The translations under genes and the position numbers were made by a program. From the NCBI GenBank assembly GCA_021307345.1, contig CP089930.1, positions 2,232,001-2,296,000 of the forward strand: 64,000 nt of DNA, given 5' to 3'. This DNA is from Escherichia coli. GTDB lineage: Bacteria > Pseudomonadota > Gammaproteobacteria > Enterobacterales > Enterobacteriaceae. The notes under the pieces were generated by a model, which ran no database searches, was not told the origin of the DNA, and worked only from the letters and a program-made list of their open reading frames with translations. This document shows, in pieces, positions 33,496 through 47,689 of the stretch. Position 1 is the first letter of the stretch, and each line of letters starts with the position of its first letter.

Positions 33496-34177
33496 TTTTC
33501 AGCTAAGTATGCTCTGCCTGGCGATTACGCTGGTTATCTATTTTCTTAACAAACGCCTTTATCGCCGCTTTCGTAAACTGCCGTTGATGCCTCTGGTGCT
33601 GACGCCTGCGCTACTGGTTATGCTGCTGGTTTTTGGCAATATTTCCTGGCAAAACTATATTGGCGAAGCGCACTGGCTACTATGGCTATTAGGCCCGGCA
33701 ACCATCGCCTTTGCGGTGCCGGTGTATGACAATCGGGCGATCATTAAACGTCACTGGATGTCGCTGACGGCGGGCGTACTGACGGCAACGGTGGTGGCAG
33801 TGACCAGCTCGGTGTGGCTGGCACGATTATTTACCCTGTCGGATGAGATCCAGCGTAGCCTGGCGGTGCGTTCGGTCACTACACCATTTGCTCTGGCAGC
33901 GAGCCAGTCGCTCGGCGGACAGCCTGATCTGGTGGCGTTGTTTGTGGTGGTCACCGGCGTGTTTGGCATGGCGATTGGCGACGTGCTGTTTTTACGTCTC
34001 TCGATTCGCGAAGGGATGGCGAAAGGTGCCGGATTTGGCGCGGCGTCTCATGGCGCCGGAACCGCGCGATCGTATGAATTGGGTCAACAAGAGGGCGTGG
34101 TTGCCAGTCTGGTCATGATGCTTTCTGGCGTATTAATGGTACTGGTTTCGCCGCTGGTGGCCTGGATGATGTTCTGA
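33488..34177 (+). CDS. CidB/LrgB-family membrane protein
   Basis: 229 residues of the LrgB/CidB (YohK) family, with six or seven membrane spans. Family motifs LLGPATIAFAVPVYDN, RSVTTPFALAAS and AASHGAGTARSYELG are intact. Starts at GTG 33488, overlapping the upstream gene by 8 bases and so translationally coupled. Together they resemble the YohJ-YohK pair elsewhere in E. coli and antiholin/holin-like or pyruvate/glycolate-related transporters of other taxa. Confidence 0.87.
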   Translation: MINFQLSMLCLAITLVIYFLNKRLYRRFRKLPLMPLVLTPALLVMLLVFGNISWQNYIGEAHWLLWLLGPATIAFAVPVYDNRAIIKRHWMSLTAGVLTATVVAVTSSVWLARLFTLSDEIQRSLAVRSVTTPFALAASQSLGGQPDLVALFVVVTGVFGMAIGDVLFLRLSIREGMAKGAGFGAASHGAGTARSYELGQQEGVVASLVMMLSGVLMVLVSPLVAWMMF

Positions 34178-34182
34178 AGAAA

Positions 34183-34206
34183 TTCCCCGGTCGCCTGACC
34201 GGGGAA
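34183..34206. terminator. Hairpin between cidB-like gene and actP
   Basis: Ten-pair perfect stem ttccccggtc (34183-34192) with gaccggggaa (34197-34206), loop gcct, between convergent stops. No long T run, so strength uncertain. Confidence 0.75.
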
Positions 34207-34215
34207 GGGTAGAGA

Positions 34216-36176
<1,961 letters not shown>

Positions 36177-36257
36177 CACAGATTCTCCAGAGGTAATGTA
36201 GGGATTGTTTTAATTCCCGCTCCCTTATGGGAGAAGGTTATCGCTCAGGTAACCCAT

Positions 36258-36434
36258 TGCCTGATGCGCCGCTGTCGCGTCTTATCCGACCTACAGCCGT
36301 TGCCGAATGTAGGCCGGATAAAGCGTTTACGCCGCATCCGGCGCTTGTTGTCGGATGCGATGCTGGCGCATCTTATCCGACCTACAACCGTTGCCGAATG
36401 TAGGCTGGATAAGGCGTTTACGCCGCATCCGGCG
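36258..36434. repeat. Tandem BIMEs between acs and yjcH
   Basis: Two nearly identical units in a row, each with a gcgcatcttatccgacctacarccgttgc arm followed by gaatgtaggcYggataargcgtttacgccgcatccggcgcttg. The repeated module is about 88 bp. It lies inside the acs-yjcH-actP transcript. Confidence 0.92.
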
Positions 36435-36442
36435 CTTGAGGG

Positions 36443-40231
<3,789 letters not shown>

Positions 40232-40276
40232 CCCCCGTTCCGCCTCGCAAGGGGCGGAAAACACAATGGAGTGAAT

Positions 40277-40843
40277 ATGAGCGTATTACGTTCGTTATTA
40301 ACTGCCGGGGTGCTGGCGTCGGGCCTGTTGTGGAGCCTGAACGGAATTACCGCTACCCCTGCGGCGCAGGCATCGGAAGATCGCTACGAAGTTACCCAGC
40401 AGCGTAACCCGGATGCCGCCTGTCTGGACTGTCATAAGCCAGACACCGAAGGTATGCATGGCAAACATGCTTCCGTTATCAACCCGAATAATAAATTGCC
40501 GGTTACCTGCACCAACTGTCACGGCCAGCCGTCACCGCAACACCGCGAAGGGGTGAAAGATGTGATGCGCTTTAACGAGCCGATGTACAACGTTGGTGAG
40601 CAGAACAGTGTTTGTATGTCCTGCCATCTGCCGGAACAGTTGCAAAAAGCGTTCTGGCCGCACGATGTCCACGTGACTAAAGTGGCGTGCGCCAGCTGCC
40701 ATTCCCTGCATCCACAGCAAGATACGATGCAGACGTTAAGTGACAAAGGACGGATTAAGATTTGCGTCGATTGCCACAGCGATCAGCGCACCAATCCGAA
40801 CTTTAACCCGGCGTCTGTTCCGTTGCTTAAGGAGCAGCCATGA
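40277..40843 (+). CDS. nrfB: Pentahaem cytochrome NrfB
   Basis: Periplasmic electron carrier that passes electrons from NrfCD to NrfA. The ATG at 40277 gives 188 residues, with gga-gtg upstream. Signal peptide to about residue 32 (AAQA|SEDRY). Five CXXCH motifs: CLDCH, CTNCH, CMSCH, CASCH, CVDCH. Its stop overlaps the nrfC start by 4 bases. Confidence 0.98.
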   Translation: MSVLRSLLTAGVLASGLLWSLNGITATPAAQASEDRYEVTQQRNPDAACLDCHKPDTEGMHGKHASVINPNNKLPVTCTNCHGQPSPQHREGVKDVMRFNEPMYNVGEQNSVCMSCHLPEQLQKAFWPHDVHVTKVACASCHSLHPQQDTMQTLSDKGRIKICVDCHSDQRTNPNFNPASVPLLKEQP

Positions 40844-41511
40844 CCTGGTCACGTCGCCAGTTTCTCACCGGCGTCGGCGTGCTGGCAGCCGTCAGCGGCA
40901 CCGCAGGACGCGTGGTGGCGAAAACGTTGAATATCAATGGTGTGCGTTACGGCATGGTGCATGACGAGTCGTTATGCATCGGCTGTACCGCCTGTATGGA
41001 TGCTTGTCGGGAAGTAAACAAGGTGCCGGAAGGTGTCTCGCGCCTGACGATTATTCGTAGCGAGCCACTGGGCGAATTTCCTGATGTGAAATATCGCTTC
41101 TTCCGTAAGTCTTGCCAGCACTGCGACCATGCGCCTTGCGTTGACGTCTGCCCGACCGGCGCCTCTTTTCGCGATGCCGCCAGCGGGATTGTCGATGTTA
41201 ATCCGGATCTCTGCGTCGGTTGTCAGTACTGCATCGCCGCCTGTCCGTACCGCGTGCGCTTTATCCATCCGGTCACGAAGACGGCGGACAAATGCGATTT
41301 CTGCCGTAAGACCAATTTACAGGCCGGTAAGCTGCCCGCGTGCGTTGAAGCTTGCCCGACGAAAGCACTGACGTTTGGCAATCTGGACGATCCTAACAGT
41401 GAGATTTCGCAACTGCTGCGCCAGAAGCCCTCTTACCGCTACAAGCTGGCGCTGGGAACCAAACCGAAGCTGTACCGCGTACCGTTTAAATACGGGGAGG
41501 TGAGTCAATGA
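40840..41511 (+). CDS. nrfC: Ferredoxin-like subunit NrfC
   Basis: Periplasm-facing 4x[4Fe-4S] protein that takes electrons from NrfD. 223 residues with a twin-arginine signal ([15 protein letters not shown], residues 4-18). Cys clusters [38 protein letters not shown] and CDFCRKTN...CVEACP. Overlaps nrfB and nrfD by 4 bases each. Confidence 0.97.
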   Translation: MTWSRRQFLTGVGVLAAVSGTAGRVVAKTLNINGVRYGMVHDESLCIGCTACMDACREVNKVPEGVSRLTIIRSEPLGEFPDVKYRFFRKSCQHCDHAPCVDVCPTGASFRDAASGIVDVNPDLCVGCQYCIAACPYRVRFIHPVTKTADKCDFCRKTNLQAGKLPACVEACPTKALTFGNLDDPNSEISQLLRQKPSYRYKLALGTKPKLYRVPFKYGEVSQ

Positions 41512-42464
41512 CGCAGGCTTCCGCATTTCATTTTGAATCACTGGTGTGGGACTGGCCGATTGCCATCTATCTGTTTTTGGTGGGGATTTCTGCCGGGCTG
41601 GTGACGTTGGCGGTGTTGCTGCGTCGCTTCTACCCGCAGGCGGGCGGCGCAGACAGTACGTTGCTGCGTACCACGCTGATTGTCGGGCCTGGCGCGGTGA
41701 TCCTCGGTCTGTTGATCCTCGTCTTCCACCTGACGAGACCGTGGACCTTCTGGAAGCTGATGTTCCACTACAGTTTTACCTCGGTGATGTCGATGGGGGT
41801 AATGCTGTTTCAGCTCTACATGGTGGTGCTGGTGCTGTGGCTGGCGAAAATCTTTGAACACGATTTGCTTGCCCTGCAACAACGCTGGTTGCCGAAGCTG
41901 GGGATCGTGCAAAAGGTTCTGAGCCTGCTGACGCCCGTTCATCGCGGACTGGAAACGCTGATGCTGGTGCTGGCGGTGCTGCTGGGGGCTTATACTGGCT
42001 TTCTGCTGTCGGCGCTGAAATCGTATCCGTTCCTCAATAACCCGATCCTGCCGGTGCTGTTCCTGTTCTCCGGCATCTCGTCCGGTGCGGCGGTGGCGCT
42101 GATCGCCATGGCGATACGCCAGCGCAGTAATCCGCATTCCACGGAAGCGCACTTTGTTCACCGTATGGAAATCCCTGTGGTATGGGGTGAAATCTTCCTG
42201 CTGGTGGCGTTTTTCGTCGGCCTGGCGCTGGGCGATGACGGTAAAGCTCGTGCGCTGGTGGCGGCGTTGGGCGGTGGTTTCTGGACGTGGTGGTTCTGGC
42301 TTGGTGTCGCCGGGCTGGGGCTGATTGTGCCAATGTTGCTCAAACCGTGGGTGAATCGCAGTTCCGGCATTTCTGCCGTGCTGGCGGCGTGTGGAGCCAG
42401 CCTGGTCGGTGTGTTGATGCTGCGTTTTTTCATTCTCTACGCCGGACAGTTGACGGTGGCGTAA
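41508..42464 (+). CDS. nrfD: Quinol-oxidising membrane subunit NrfD
   Basis: Integral membrane protein that oxidises menaquinol and hands electrons to NrfC. 318 residues with eight or nine spans (PsrC/NrfD family), first span FHFESLVWDWPIAIYLFLVG. Overlaps nrfC by 4 bases. Confidence 0.97.
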   Translation: MTQASAFHFESLVWDWPIAIYLFLVGISAGLVTLAVLLRRFYPQAGGADSTLLRTTLIVGPGAVILGLLILVFHLTRPWTFWKLMFHYSFTSVMSMGVMLFQLYMVVLVLWLAKIFEHDLLALQQRWLPKLGIVQKVLSLLTPVHRGLETLMLVLAVLLGAYTGFLLSALKSYPFLNNPILPVLFLFSGISSGAAVALIAMAIRQRSNPHSTEAHFVHRMEIPVVWGEIFLLVAFFVGLALGDDGKARALVAALGGGFWTWWFWLGVAGLGLIVPMLLKPWVNRSSGISAVLAACGASLVGVLMLRFFILYAGQLTVA

Positions 42465-42483
42465 ACCAGAAAAGAGGTGGTTT

Positions 42484-44202
42484 CTGGACGTATTCCTTCC
42501 TGAAGTCGGTTTTCTGGCGTTGTTGTTAAGTCTTGGGGTCAATGTGTTGACCCCGTTGACAACCTTCGCGGGTGTGCGGTTGCGCTGGCCTGCGATGATG
42601 CGGCTCACTTGCATCGGCATTCTGGCGCAGTTCGCGCTCCTGCTGCTCGCCTTTGGCGTACTGACGTATTGTTTTCTCATCAGCGATTTCTCGGTCATTT
42701 ATGTCGCCCAACATAGCTATAGCCTGCTGTCGTGGGAACTCAAACTGGCGGCGGTGTGGGGCGGTCATGAAGGTTCGCTGCTGCTTTGGGTGCTGCTGCT
42801 TTCCGCCTGGAGCGCGCTGTTTGCCTGGCATTATCGGCAGCAAACCGATCCGCTATTTCCGCTGACGCTAGCCGTTTTATCTCTCATGCTCGCCGCACTG
42901 CTACTGTTTGTGGTGCTGTGGTCCGATCCCTTCGTGCGGATATTTCCACCAGCAATCGAAGGCCGCGATCTCAATCCGATGCTGCAACATCCCGGTCTTA
43001 TCTTCCATCCGCCGCTGCTTTATCTCGGCTATGGCGGTTTGATGGTGGCGGCGAGCGTGGCGCTGGCGAGTTTACTGCGCGGCGAGTTTGATGCGGCCAG
43101 CGCCCGAATTTGCTGGCGCTGGGCACTACCTGGCTGGAGTGCATTAACAGCGGGGATCATCCTCGGTTCCTGGTGGGCCTATTGCGAACTCGGCTGGGGC
43201 GGCTGGTGGTTCTGGGATCCGGTGGAAAACGCCTCTTTATTACCCTGGCTTTCTGCCACTGCGCTGCTGCACAGTTTGTCCCTGACACGCCAGCGGGGGA
43301 TTTTCCGCCACTGGTCGCTGTTGCTGGCGATAGTTACTCTGATGCTGTCGCTGCTGGGCACCTTAATTGTCCGTTCTGGCATTCTGGTTTCGGTTCATGC
43401 GTTCGCGCTGGATAACGTCCGCGCCGTGCCGTTGTTCAGCCTGTTTGCACTGATTAGCCTTGCGTCTTTGGCTCTGTATGGCTGGCGAGCGCGGGACGGT
43501 GGCCCGGCGGTGCGTTTTTCGGTGTTATCGTGGGAAATGTTAATCCTCGCTACGCTGTTGCTGTTTTGCGCAGTGCTACTGATCGTGCTGGTGGGAACGC
43601 TTTATCCGATGATTTACGGCCTGCTGGGCTGGGGACGCCTCTCCGTTGGCGCGCCGTATTTTAACCGCGCGACGTTACCGTTTGGTCTGTTGATGCTGGT
43701 GGTGATTGTGCTGGCGACGTTTGTCTCTGGCAAACGCGCGCAGCTTCCGGCGCTGGTAGCTCATGCGGGCGTGCTGTTATTTGCCGCCGGGATCGTGGTC
43801 TCCAGCGTCAGCCGTCAGGAGATCAGCCTGAATTTACAGCCGGGTCAGCAGGTGACGCTGGCAGGATACACCTTCCGTTTTGAGCGCCTCGATCTACAAG
43901 CCAAAGGTAATTACACCAGCGAAAAAGCGATAGTGGCGTTATTTGACCATCAGCAACGCATTGGTGAACTGACACCGGAGCGGCGTTTTTACGAAGCACG
44001 TCGTCAGCAAATGATGGAGCCGTCAATTCGCTGGAACGGTATCCATGACTGGTATGCGGTCATGGGAGAAAAAACCGGGCCGGATCGCTATGCATTTCGT
44101 TTGTATGTACAAAGCGGTGTGCGCTGGATCTGGGGGGGAGGATTGTTGATGATTGCGGGCGCATTGTTAAGCGGATGGCGGGGGAGGAAGCGCGATGAAT
44201 AA
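42484..44202 (+). CDS. nrfE: Haem lyase subunit NrfE (CcmF family)
   Basis: Membrane component of the dedicated lyase that attaches haem to the CWSCK motif of NrfA. CcmF family; haem-handling Trp-rich motif GWGGWWFWDPVENAS near 238-252, and periplasmic His residues. Start uncertain: the reading is open from CTG 42484, TTG 42520 (560 residues) and GTG 42544 (552 residues, the length usually quoted). I chose CTG 42484 because agaggtgg lies just before it and because DVFLPEVGFLALLLSLG aligns with the CcmF N-terminus (MPEIG...). About 15 spans. Confidence 0.85.
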   Translation: MDVFLPEVGFLALLLSLGVNVLTPLTTFAGVRLRWPAMMRLTCIGILAQFALLLLAFGVLTYCFLISDFSVIYVAQHSYSLLSWELKLAAVWGGHEGSLLLWVLLLSAWSALFAWHYRQQTDPLFPLTLAVLSLMLAALLLFVVLWSDPFVRIFPPAIEGRDLNPMLQHPGLIFHPPLLYLGYGGLMVAASVALASLLRGEFDAASARICWRWALPGWSALTAGIILGSWWAYCELGWGGWWFWDPVENASLLPWLSATALLHSLSLTRQRGIFRHWSLLLAIVTLMLSLLGTLIVRSGILVSVHAFALDNVRAVPLFSLFALISLASLALYGWRARDGGPAVRFSVLSWEMLILATLLLFCAVLLIVLVGTLYPMIYGLLGWGRLSVGAPYFNRATLPFGLLMLVVIVLATFVSGKRAQLPALVAHAGVLLFAAGIVVSSVSRQEISLNLQPGQQVTLAGYTFRFERLDLQAKGNYTSEKAIVALFDHQQRIGELTPERRFYEARRQQMMEPSIRWNGIHDWYAVMGEKTGPDRYAFRLYVQSGVRWIWGGGLLMIAGALLSGWRGRKRDE

Positions 44203-44578
44203 AGGACTTCTCACGCTACTGCTGTTATTTACCTGTTTTGCGCGCGCTCAGGTTGTAGACACCTGGCAATTCGCCAATCCGCAACAACAGCAACAGGCGT
44301 TAAATATTGCCAGCCAGTTACGTTGTCCGCAGTGCCAAAATCAGAACTTACTGGAATCCAACGCGCCGGTGGCAGTCAGTATGCGCCATCAGGTTTACAG
44401 CATGGTGGCGGAGGGGAAGAACGAAGTCGAAATCATTGGCTGGATGACCGAACGCTACGGAGATTTTGTTCGCTATAACCCACCGTTAACGGGTCAGACG
44501 CTGGTGTTATGGGCGCTGCCTGTTGTGTTGTTACTGCTGATGGCACTGATCCTCTGGCGAGTGAGGGCGAAGCGATGA
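44195..44578 (+). CDS. nrfF: Haem lyase subunit NrfF (CcmH-like)
   Basis: Thiol-redox subunit of the NrfEFG lyase that keeps the apocytochrome CWSCK cysteines reduced. 127 residues: signal peptide 1-18, motif [11 protein letters not shown] near 43-53, C-terminal membrane anchor. Overlaps nrfE by 8 bases and nrfG by 4. Confidence 0.97.
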   Translation: MNKGLLTLLLLFTCFARAQVVDTWQFANPQQQQQALNIASQLRCPQCQNQNLLESNAPVAVSMRHQVYSMVAEGKNEVEIIGWMTERYGDFVRYNPPLTGQTLVLWALPVVLLLLMALILWRVRAKR

Positions 44579-45171
44579 AACAGCCCAAAATACCGGTGAA
44601 AATGCTGACAATACTCACGATTTTGATGCTATTTCTCTGTGTCGGCAGTTATCTGTTAAGCCCAAAATGGCAGGCGGTACGTGCGGAGTATCAGCGTCAG
44701 CGCGATCCGCTACATCAGTTTGCCAGCCAGCAAACCCCGGAAGCGCAGCTTCAGGCATTGCAGGATAAAATCCGCGCTAATCCACAAAACAGCGAACAGT
44801 GGGCATTGCTGGGCGAGTATTACCTGTGGCAAAACGATTACAGCAATTCGCTGCTGGCATACCGTCAGGCGTTGCAACTACGTGGTGAGAACGCTGAACT
44901 GTATGCGGCGCTGGCGACGGTGCTTTATTACCAGGCCAGCCAGCATATGACCGCCCAGACTCGCGCAATGATCGACAAAGCCCTCGCGCTGGACGAAAAC
45001 GAAATTACCGCCCTGATGCTGCTGGCTTCCGATGCTTTTATGCAGGCGAATTACGCGCAGGCCATCGAACTATGGCAAAAAGTGATGGATCTCAATTCAC
45101 CCAGGGTCAACCGGACACAGTTGGTTGAGTCGATTAATATGGCGAAACTGTTGCAGCGGAGATCGGATTAA
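44575..45171 (+). CDS. nrfG: Haem lyase subunit NrfG (TPR protein)
   Basis: Periplasmic TPR protein that binds the C-terminus of NrfA and guides haem attachment to CWSCK. The ATG at 44575, overlapping the nrfF stop, gives 198 residues; the reading from 44509 lies within nrfF. One N-terminal membrane anchor (about 9-29), then TPR units ([20 protein letters not shown] and others). Confidence 0.96.
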   Translation: MKQPKIPVKMLTILTILMLFLCVGSYLLSPKWQAVRAEYQRQRDPLHQFASQQTPEAQLQALQDKIRANPQNSEQWALLGEYYLWQNDYSNSLLAYRQALQLRGENAELYAALATVLYYQASQHMTAQTRAMIDKALALDENEITALMLLASDAFMQANYAQAIELWQKVMDLNSPRVNRTQLVESINMAKLLQRRSD

Positions 45172-45512
45172 TCATTCGGCGTTGCAGATTATGTTATTGA
45201 GCTGCGTAAAAAACAATCGAATGAATACATGTAAAAAATAATCACCATTAACGATTATTGCAGATTAAACAAATAAAAATCTTTCCATAACAAATGGTTA
45301 TTCATATAACCTGTCATAAACTCGCGTTATTATGCATTAATGCAGCGAAAAGCTCTGTTGTTAAAGGGTTGCGCAACATACCGCGCAAATGATACTGATC
45401 ATAAGCGTTAAAAAAATCTACAAACCAACGCAACACAATTCATGCCCTGGCAGTATGTCACGTTCTCGCGTTTCTGAACGGGGAACGGTGCTCCATTGAG
45501 GAAGTCATTCAT
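45172..45512 (+). promoter_or_regulatory. gltP upstream region
   Basis: 341 bp, AT-rich, no gene. Several short inverted stretches but no convincing terminator for nrfG. The gltP promoter probably lies near 45340-45400. Nothing else recognised. Confidence 0.4.
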
Positions 45513-46826
45513 ATGAAAAATATAAAATTCAGCCTGGCCTGGCAGATTCTGTTTGCTATGGTGCTGGGCATTCTCCTGGGAAGCTACCTGCACTACCATA
45601 GCGACAGTCGCGAATGGCTGGTCGTCAATTTGCTCTCTCCGGCGGGTGATATCTTCATCCACCTGATCAAAATGATTGTTGTGCCGATTGTGATCTCCAC
45701 GCTGGTGGTAGGTATCGCGGGTGTTGGTGATGCCAAACAGCTTGGGCGTATTGGCGCGAAAACCATTATCTACTTTGAAGTGATCACCACCGTCGCCATC
45801 ATTCTGGGGATCACTCTGGCAAACGTCTTCCAGCCCGGTGCCGGGGTGGATATGTCGCAGCTGGCGACCGTCGATATCTCGAAATATCAGAGCACTACGG
45901 AAGCGGTACAAAGCAGTTCCCACGGCATTATGGGCACGATTTTGTCGCTGGTGCCGACGAACATTGTGGCGTCGATGGCGAAAGGCGAAATGCTGCCGAT
46001 CATCTTCTTCTCGGTGCTGTTTGGTCTGGGGCTTTCCTCCCTGCCCGCGACGCATCGTGAACCGCTGGTGACCGTGTTCCGCTCCATCTCTGAAACCATG
46101 TTTAAAGTGACTCACATGGTGATGCGTTATGCACCGGTGGGTGTGTTTGCGCTGATTGCGGTGACGGTGGCTAACTTTGGTTTCTCTTCTCTGTGGCCAC
46201 TGGCGAAACTGGTGCTGCTGGTGCATTTCGCCATTCTGTTCTTCGCGCTGGTAGTGCTGGGAATTGTGGCGCGCCTGTGCGGGTTAAGCGTCTGGATCCT
46301 GATTCGCATTCTGAAAGATGAGCTGATTCTGGCGTATTCCACTGCCAGCTCTGAAAGCGTGCTGCCGCGAATTATTGAGAAGATGGAAGCCTACGGTGCA
46401 CCGGCGTCAATCACCAGCTTCGTGGTGCCGACCGGTTACTCCTTTAACCTTGATGGTTCGACGCTGTATCAAAGTATTGCCGCTATCTTTATCGCGCAGT
46501 TGTATGGAATTGACCTGTCTATCTGGCAGGAAATCATTCTGGTGCTGACGCTGATGGTGACCTCGAAAGGGATTGCTGGCGTGCCGGGTGTGTCGTTTGT
46601 GGTGCTGCTGGCAACGCTGGGTAGCGTCGGTATTCCTCTGGAAGGTCTGGCGTTTATTGCCGGTGTTGACCGTATCCTCGACATGGCGCGTACCGCGCTG
46701 AACGTGGTGGGTAATGCGCTGGCTGTGCTGGTCATTGCCAAGTGGGAACACAAATTTGACCGCAAAAAGGCGATGGCCTACGAACGTGAAATGCTGGGCA
46801 AATTTGATAAGACTGCGGATCAGTAA
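45513..46826 (+). CDS. gltP: Glutamate/aspartate:proton symporter GltP
   Basis: DAACS-family carrier importing glutamate and aspartate with protons. 437 residues. Family motifs AYSTASSESVLPRI (serine-rich reentrant loop), VVPTGYSFNLDGSTLY (NMDGT-type) and GVPGVSFVVL; eight spans and two hairpins. tgaggaag before the ATG. Confidence 0.98.
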   Translation: MKNIKFSLAWQILFAMVLGILLGSYLHYHSDSREWLVVNLLSPAGDIFIHLIKMIVVPIVISTLVVGIAGVGDAKQLGRIGAKTIIYFEVITTVAIILGITLANVFQPGAGVDMSQLATVDISKYQSTTEAVQSSSHGIMGTILSLVPTNIVASMAKGEMLPIIFFSVLFGLGLSSLPATHREPLVTVFRSISETMFKVTHMVMRYAPVGVFALIAVTVANFGFSSLWPLAKLVLLVHFAILFFALVVLGIVARLCGLSVWILIRILKDELILAYSTASSESVLPRIIEKMEAYGAPASITSFVVPTGYSFNLDGSTLYQSIAAIFIAQLYGIDLSIWQEIILVLTLMVTSKGIAGVPGVSFVVLLATLGSVGIPLEGLAFIAGVDRILDMARTALNVVGNALAVLVIAKWEHKFDRKKAMAYEREMLGKFDKTADQ

Positions 46827-46867
46827 TTGAAGATTGCCGGGGGGTATATCCACCCGGCAATGTGTGG

Positions 46868-46904
46868 ATGCCTGATGCGACGCTGTCGCGTCTTATCAGG
46901 CCTA
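46868..46904. repeat. REP element after gltP
   Basis: gatgcctgatgcgacgctgtcgcgtcttatcaggcctat between the convergent ends of gltP and yjcO. Confidence 0.88.
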
Positions 46905-46906
46905 TC

Positions 46907-47596
46907 TTAACCGTTGGTTAATTTTTCAAACTCTTCACACCCGGTATCAAACCCTTCCATACAGCTCAGGTTCAACCAGTGCAGCGCCTTTTGTTTGTTC
47001 TTCTCGATAAAACCCTCTTCACCGTTTAAGAACATCATCCCCGCCCAGTACTCGGAATAACCGGTACGGGAAATCGCGGAGCTGCGTTTGAAATACCAGG
47101 TTGCTTTGTCATCGTCAGCCGTAATGCCCACGCCGTTGGCGTAAATCAAGCCAAGCAGCATCTGGGCATCAACGGCGGTATCATTCTCTAAATCTTCCGA
47201 GGCGTTTTCTAACAGCGAAATCGCCTTCGGATAATCTGGTTTACCCGCCTGGCTATTAACCAGAATATGCGCCAGCGTCACTTCACCTTCTTTACTGCCC
47301 GCCTGTGCTGCTTTCTCGGCGAGCACTTTTGCTTGTGGATAGTCCAGACTGACCGGATTGGTGATTTTGATCTGCGCTAACAGCGCGCAGGCATCGGCAT
47401 CACCGCTGTCAGCGGCTTTCTGTGCCCAATATTCGGCTTTGCTCAAATCGCCGGAGCTAAACCAGCTGTCGGCAAGAAAATATTGTGCGCGTCGGTCTCC
47501 GGCCTCTGCTGCCTTTACATACTGGCTGCCGGGCTCGGAGTCGTTTGCGTGGGCAAAGAATGTCAAAAACAACATCAATGCGATAATTTTTTTCAT
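46907..47596 (-). CDS. yjcO: Sel1-repeat protein YjcO
   Basis: Exported protein of 229 residues. Signal peptide 1-17 (IALMLFLTFFAHA|NDSEP). Sel1-type repeats of about 36 residues from residue 30 (AGDRRAQYFLADSWFSSGD, SGDADACALLAQIK, AGSKEGEVTLAHILVN and on), which normally mediate protein contacts. The function is unknown. Single gene; agtaac...gtagg leader. Confidence 0.9.
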   Translation of the reverse strand: MKKIIALMLFLTFFAHANDSEPGSQYVKAAEAGDRRAQYFLADSWFSSGDLSKAEYWAQKAADSGDADACALLAQIKITNPVSLDYPQAKVLAEKAAQAGSKEGEVTLAHILVNSQAGKPDYPKAISLLENASEDLENDTAVDAQMLLGLIYANGVGITADDDKATWYFKRSSAISRTGYSEYWAGMMFLNGEEGFIEKNKQKALHWLNLSCMEGFDTGCEEFEKLTNG

Positions 47597-47650
47597 TTTG
47601 ATAATACGATTGGGTAGGGAGTAACCAGTATAAAGAGTTCGAATGGATAA

Positions 47651-47680
47651 AAAAACAGCCTCCGAAAGGAGGCTGTAAGA
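47651..47680 (-). terminator. Terminator of fdhF
   Basis: Stem acagcctcc (47655-47663) with ggaggctgt (47668-47676), loop gaaa; on the minus strand followed by tttttttat. Confidence 0.9.
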
Positions 47681-47689
47681 GGGACTGAT

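Noticed and set aside
41538-42698. 386-codon open reading on the minus strand
   Set aside because: Antisense to nrfD and the nrfE start; very rich in His, Arg and Gln as expected from the complement of membrane-protein codons.
44509-44574. Longer nrfG start within nrfF
   Set aside because: The added residues are out of frame coding of nrfF; the ATGA overlap at 44575 gives the family length of 198.
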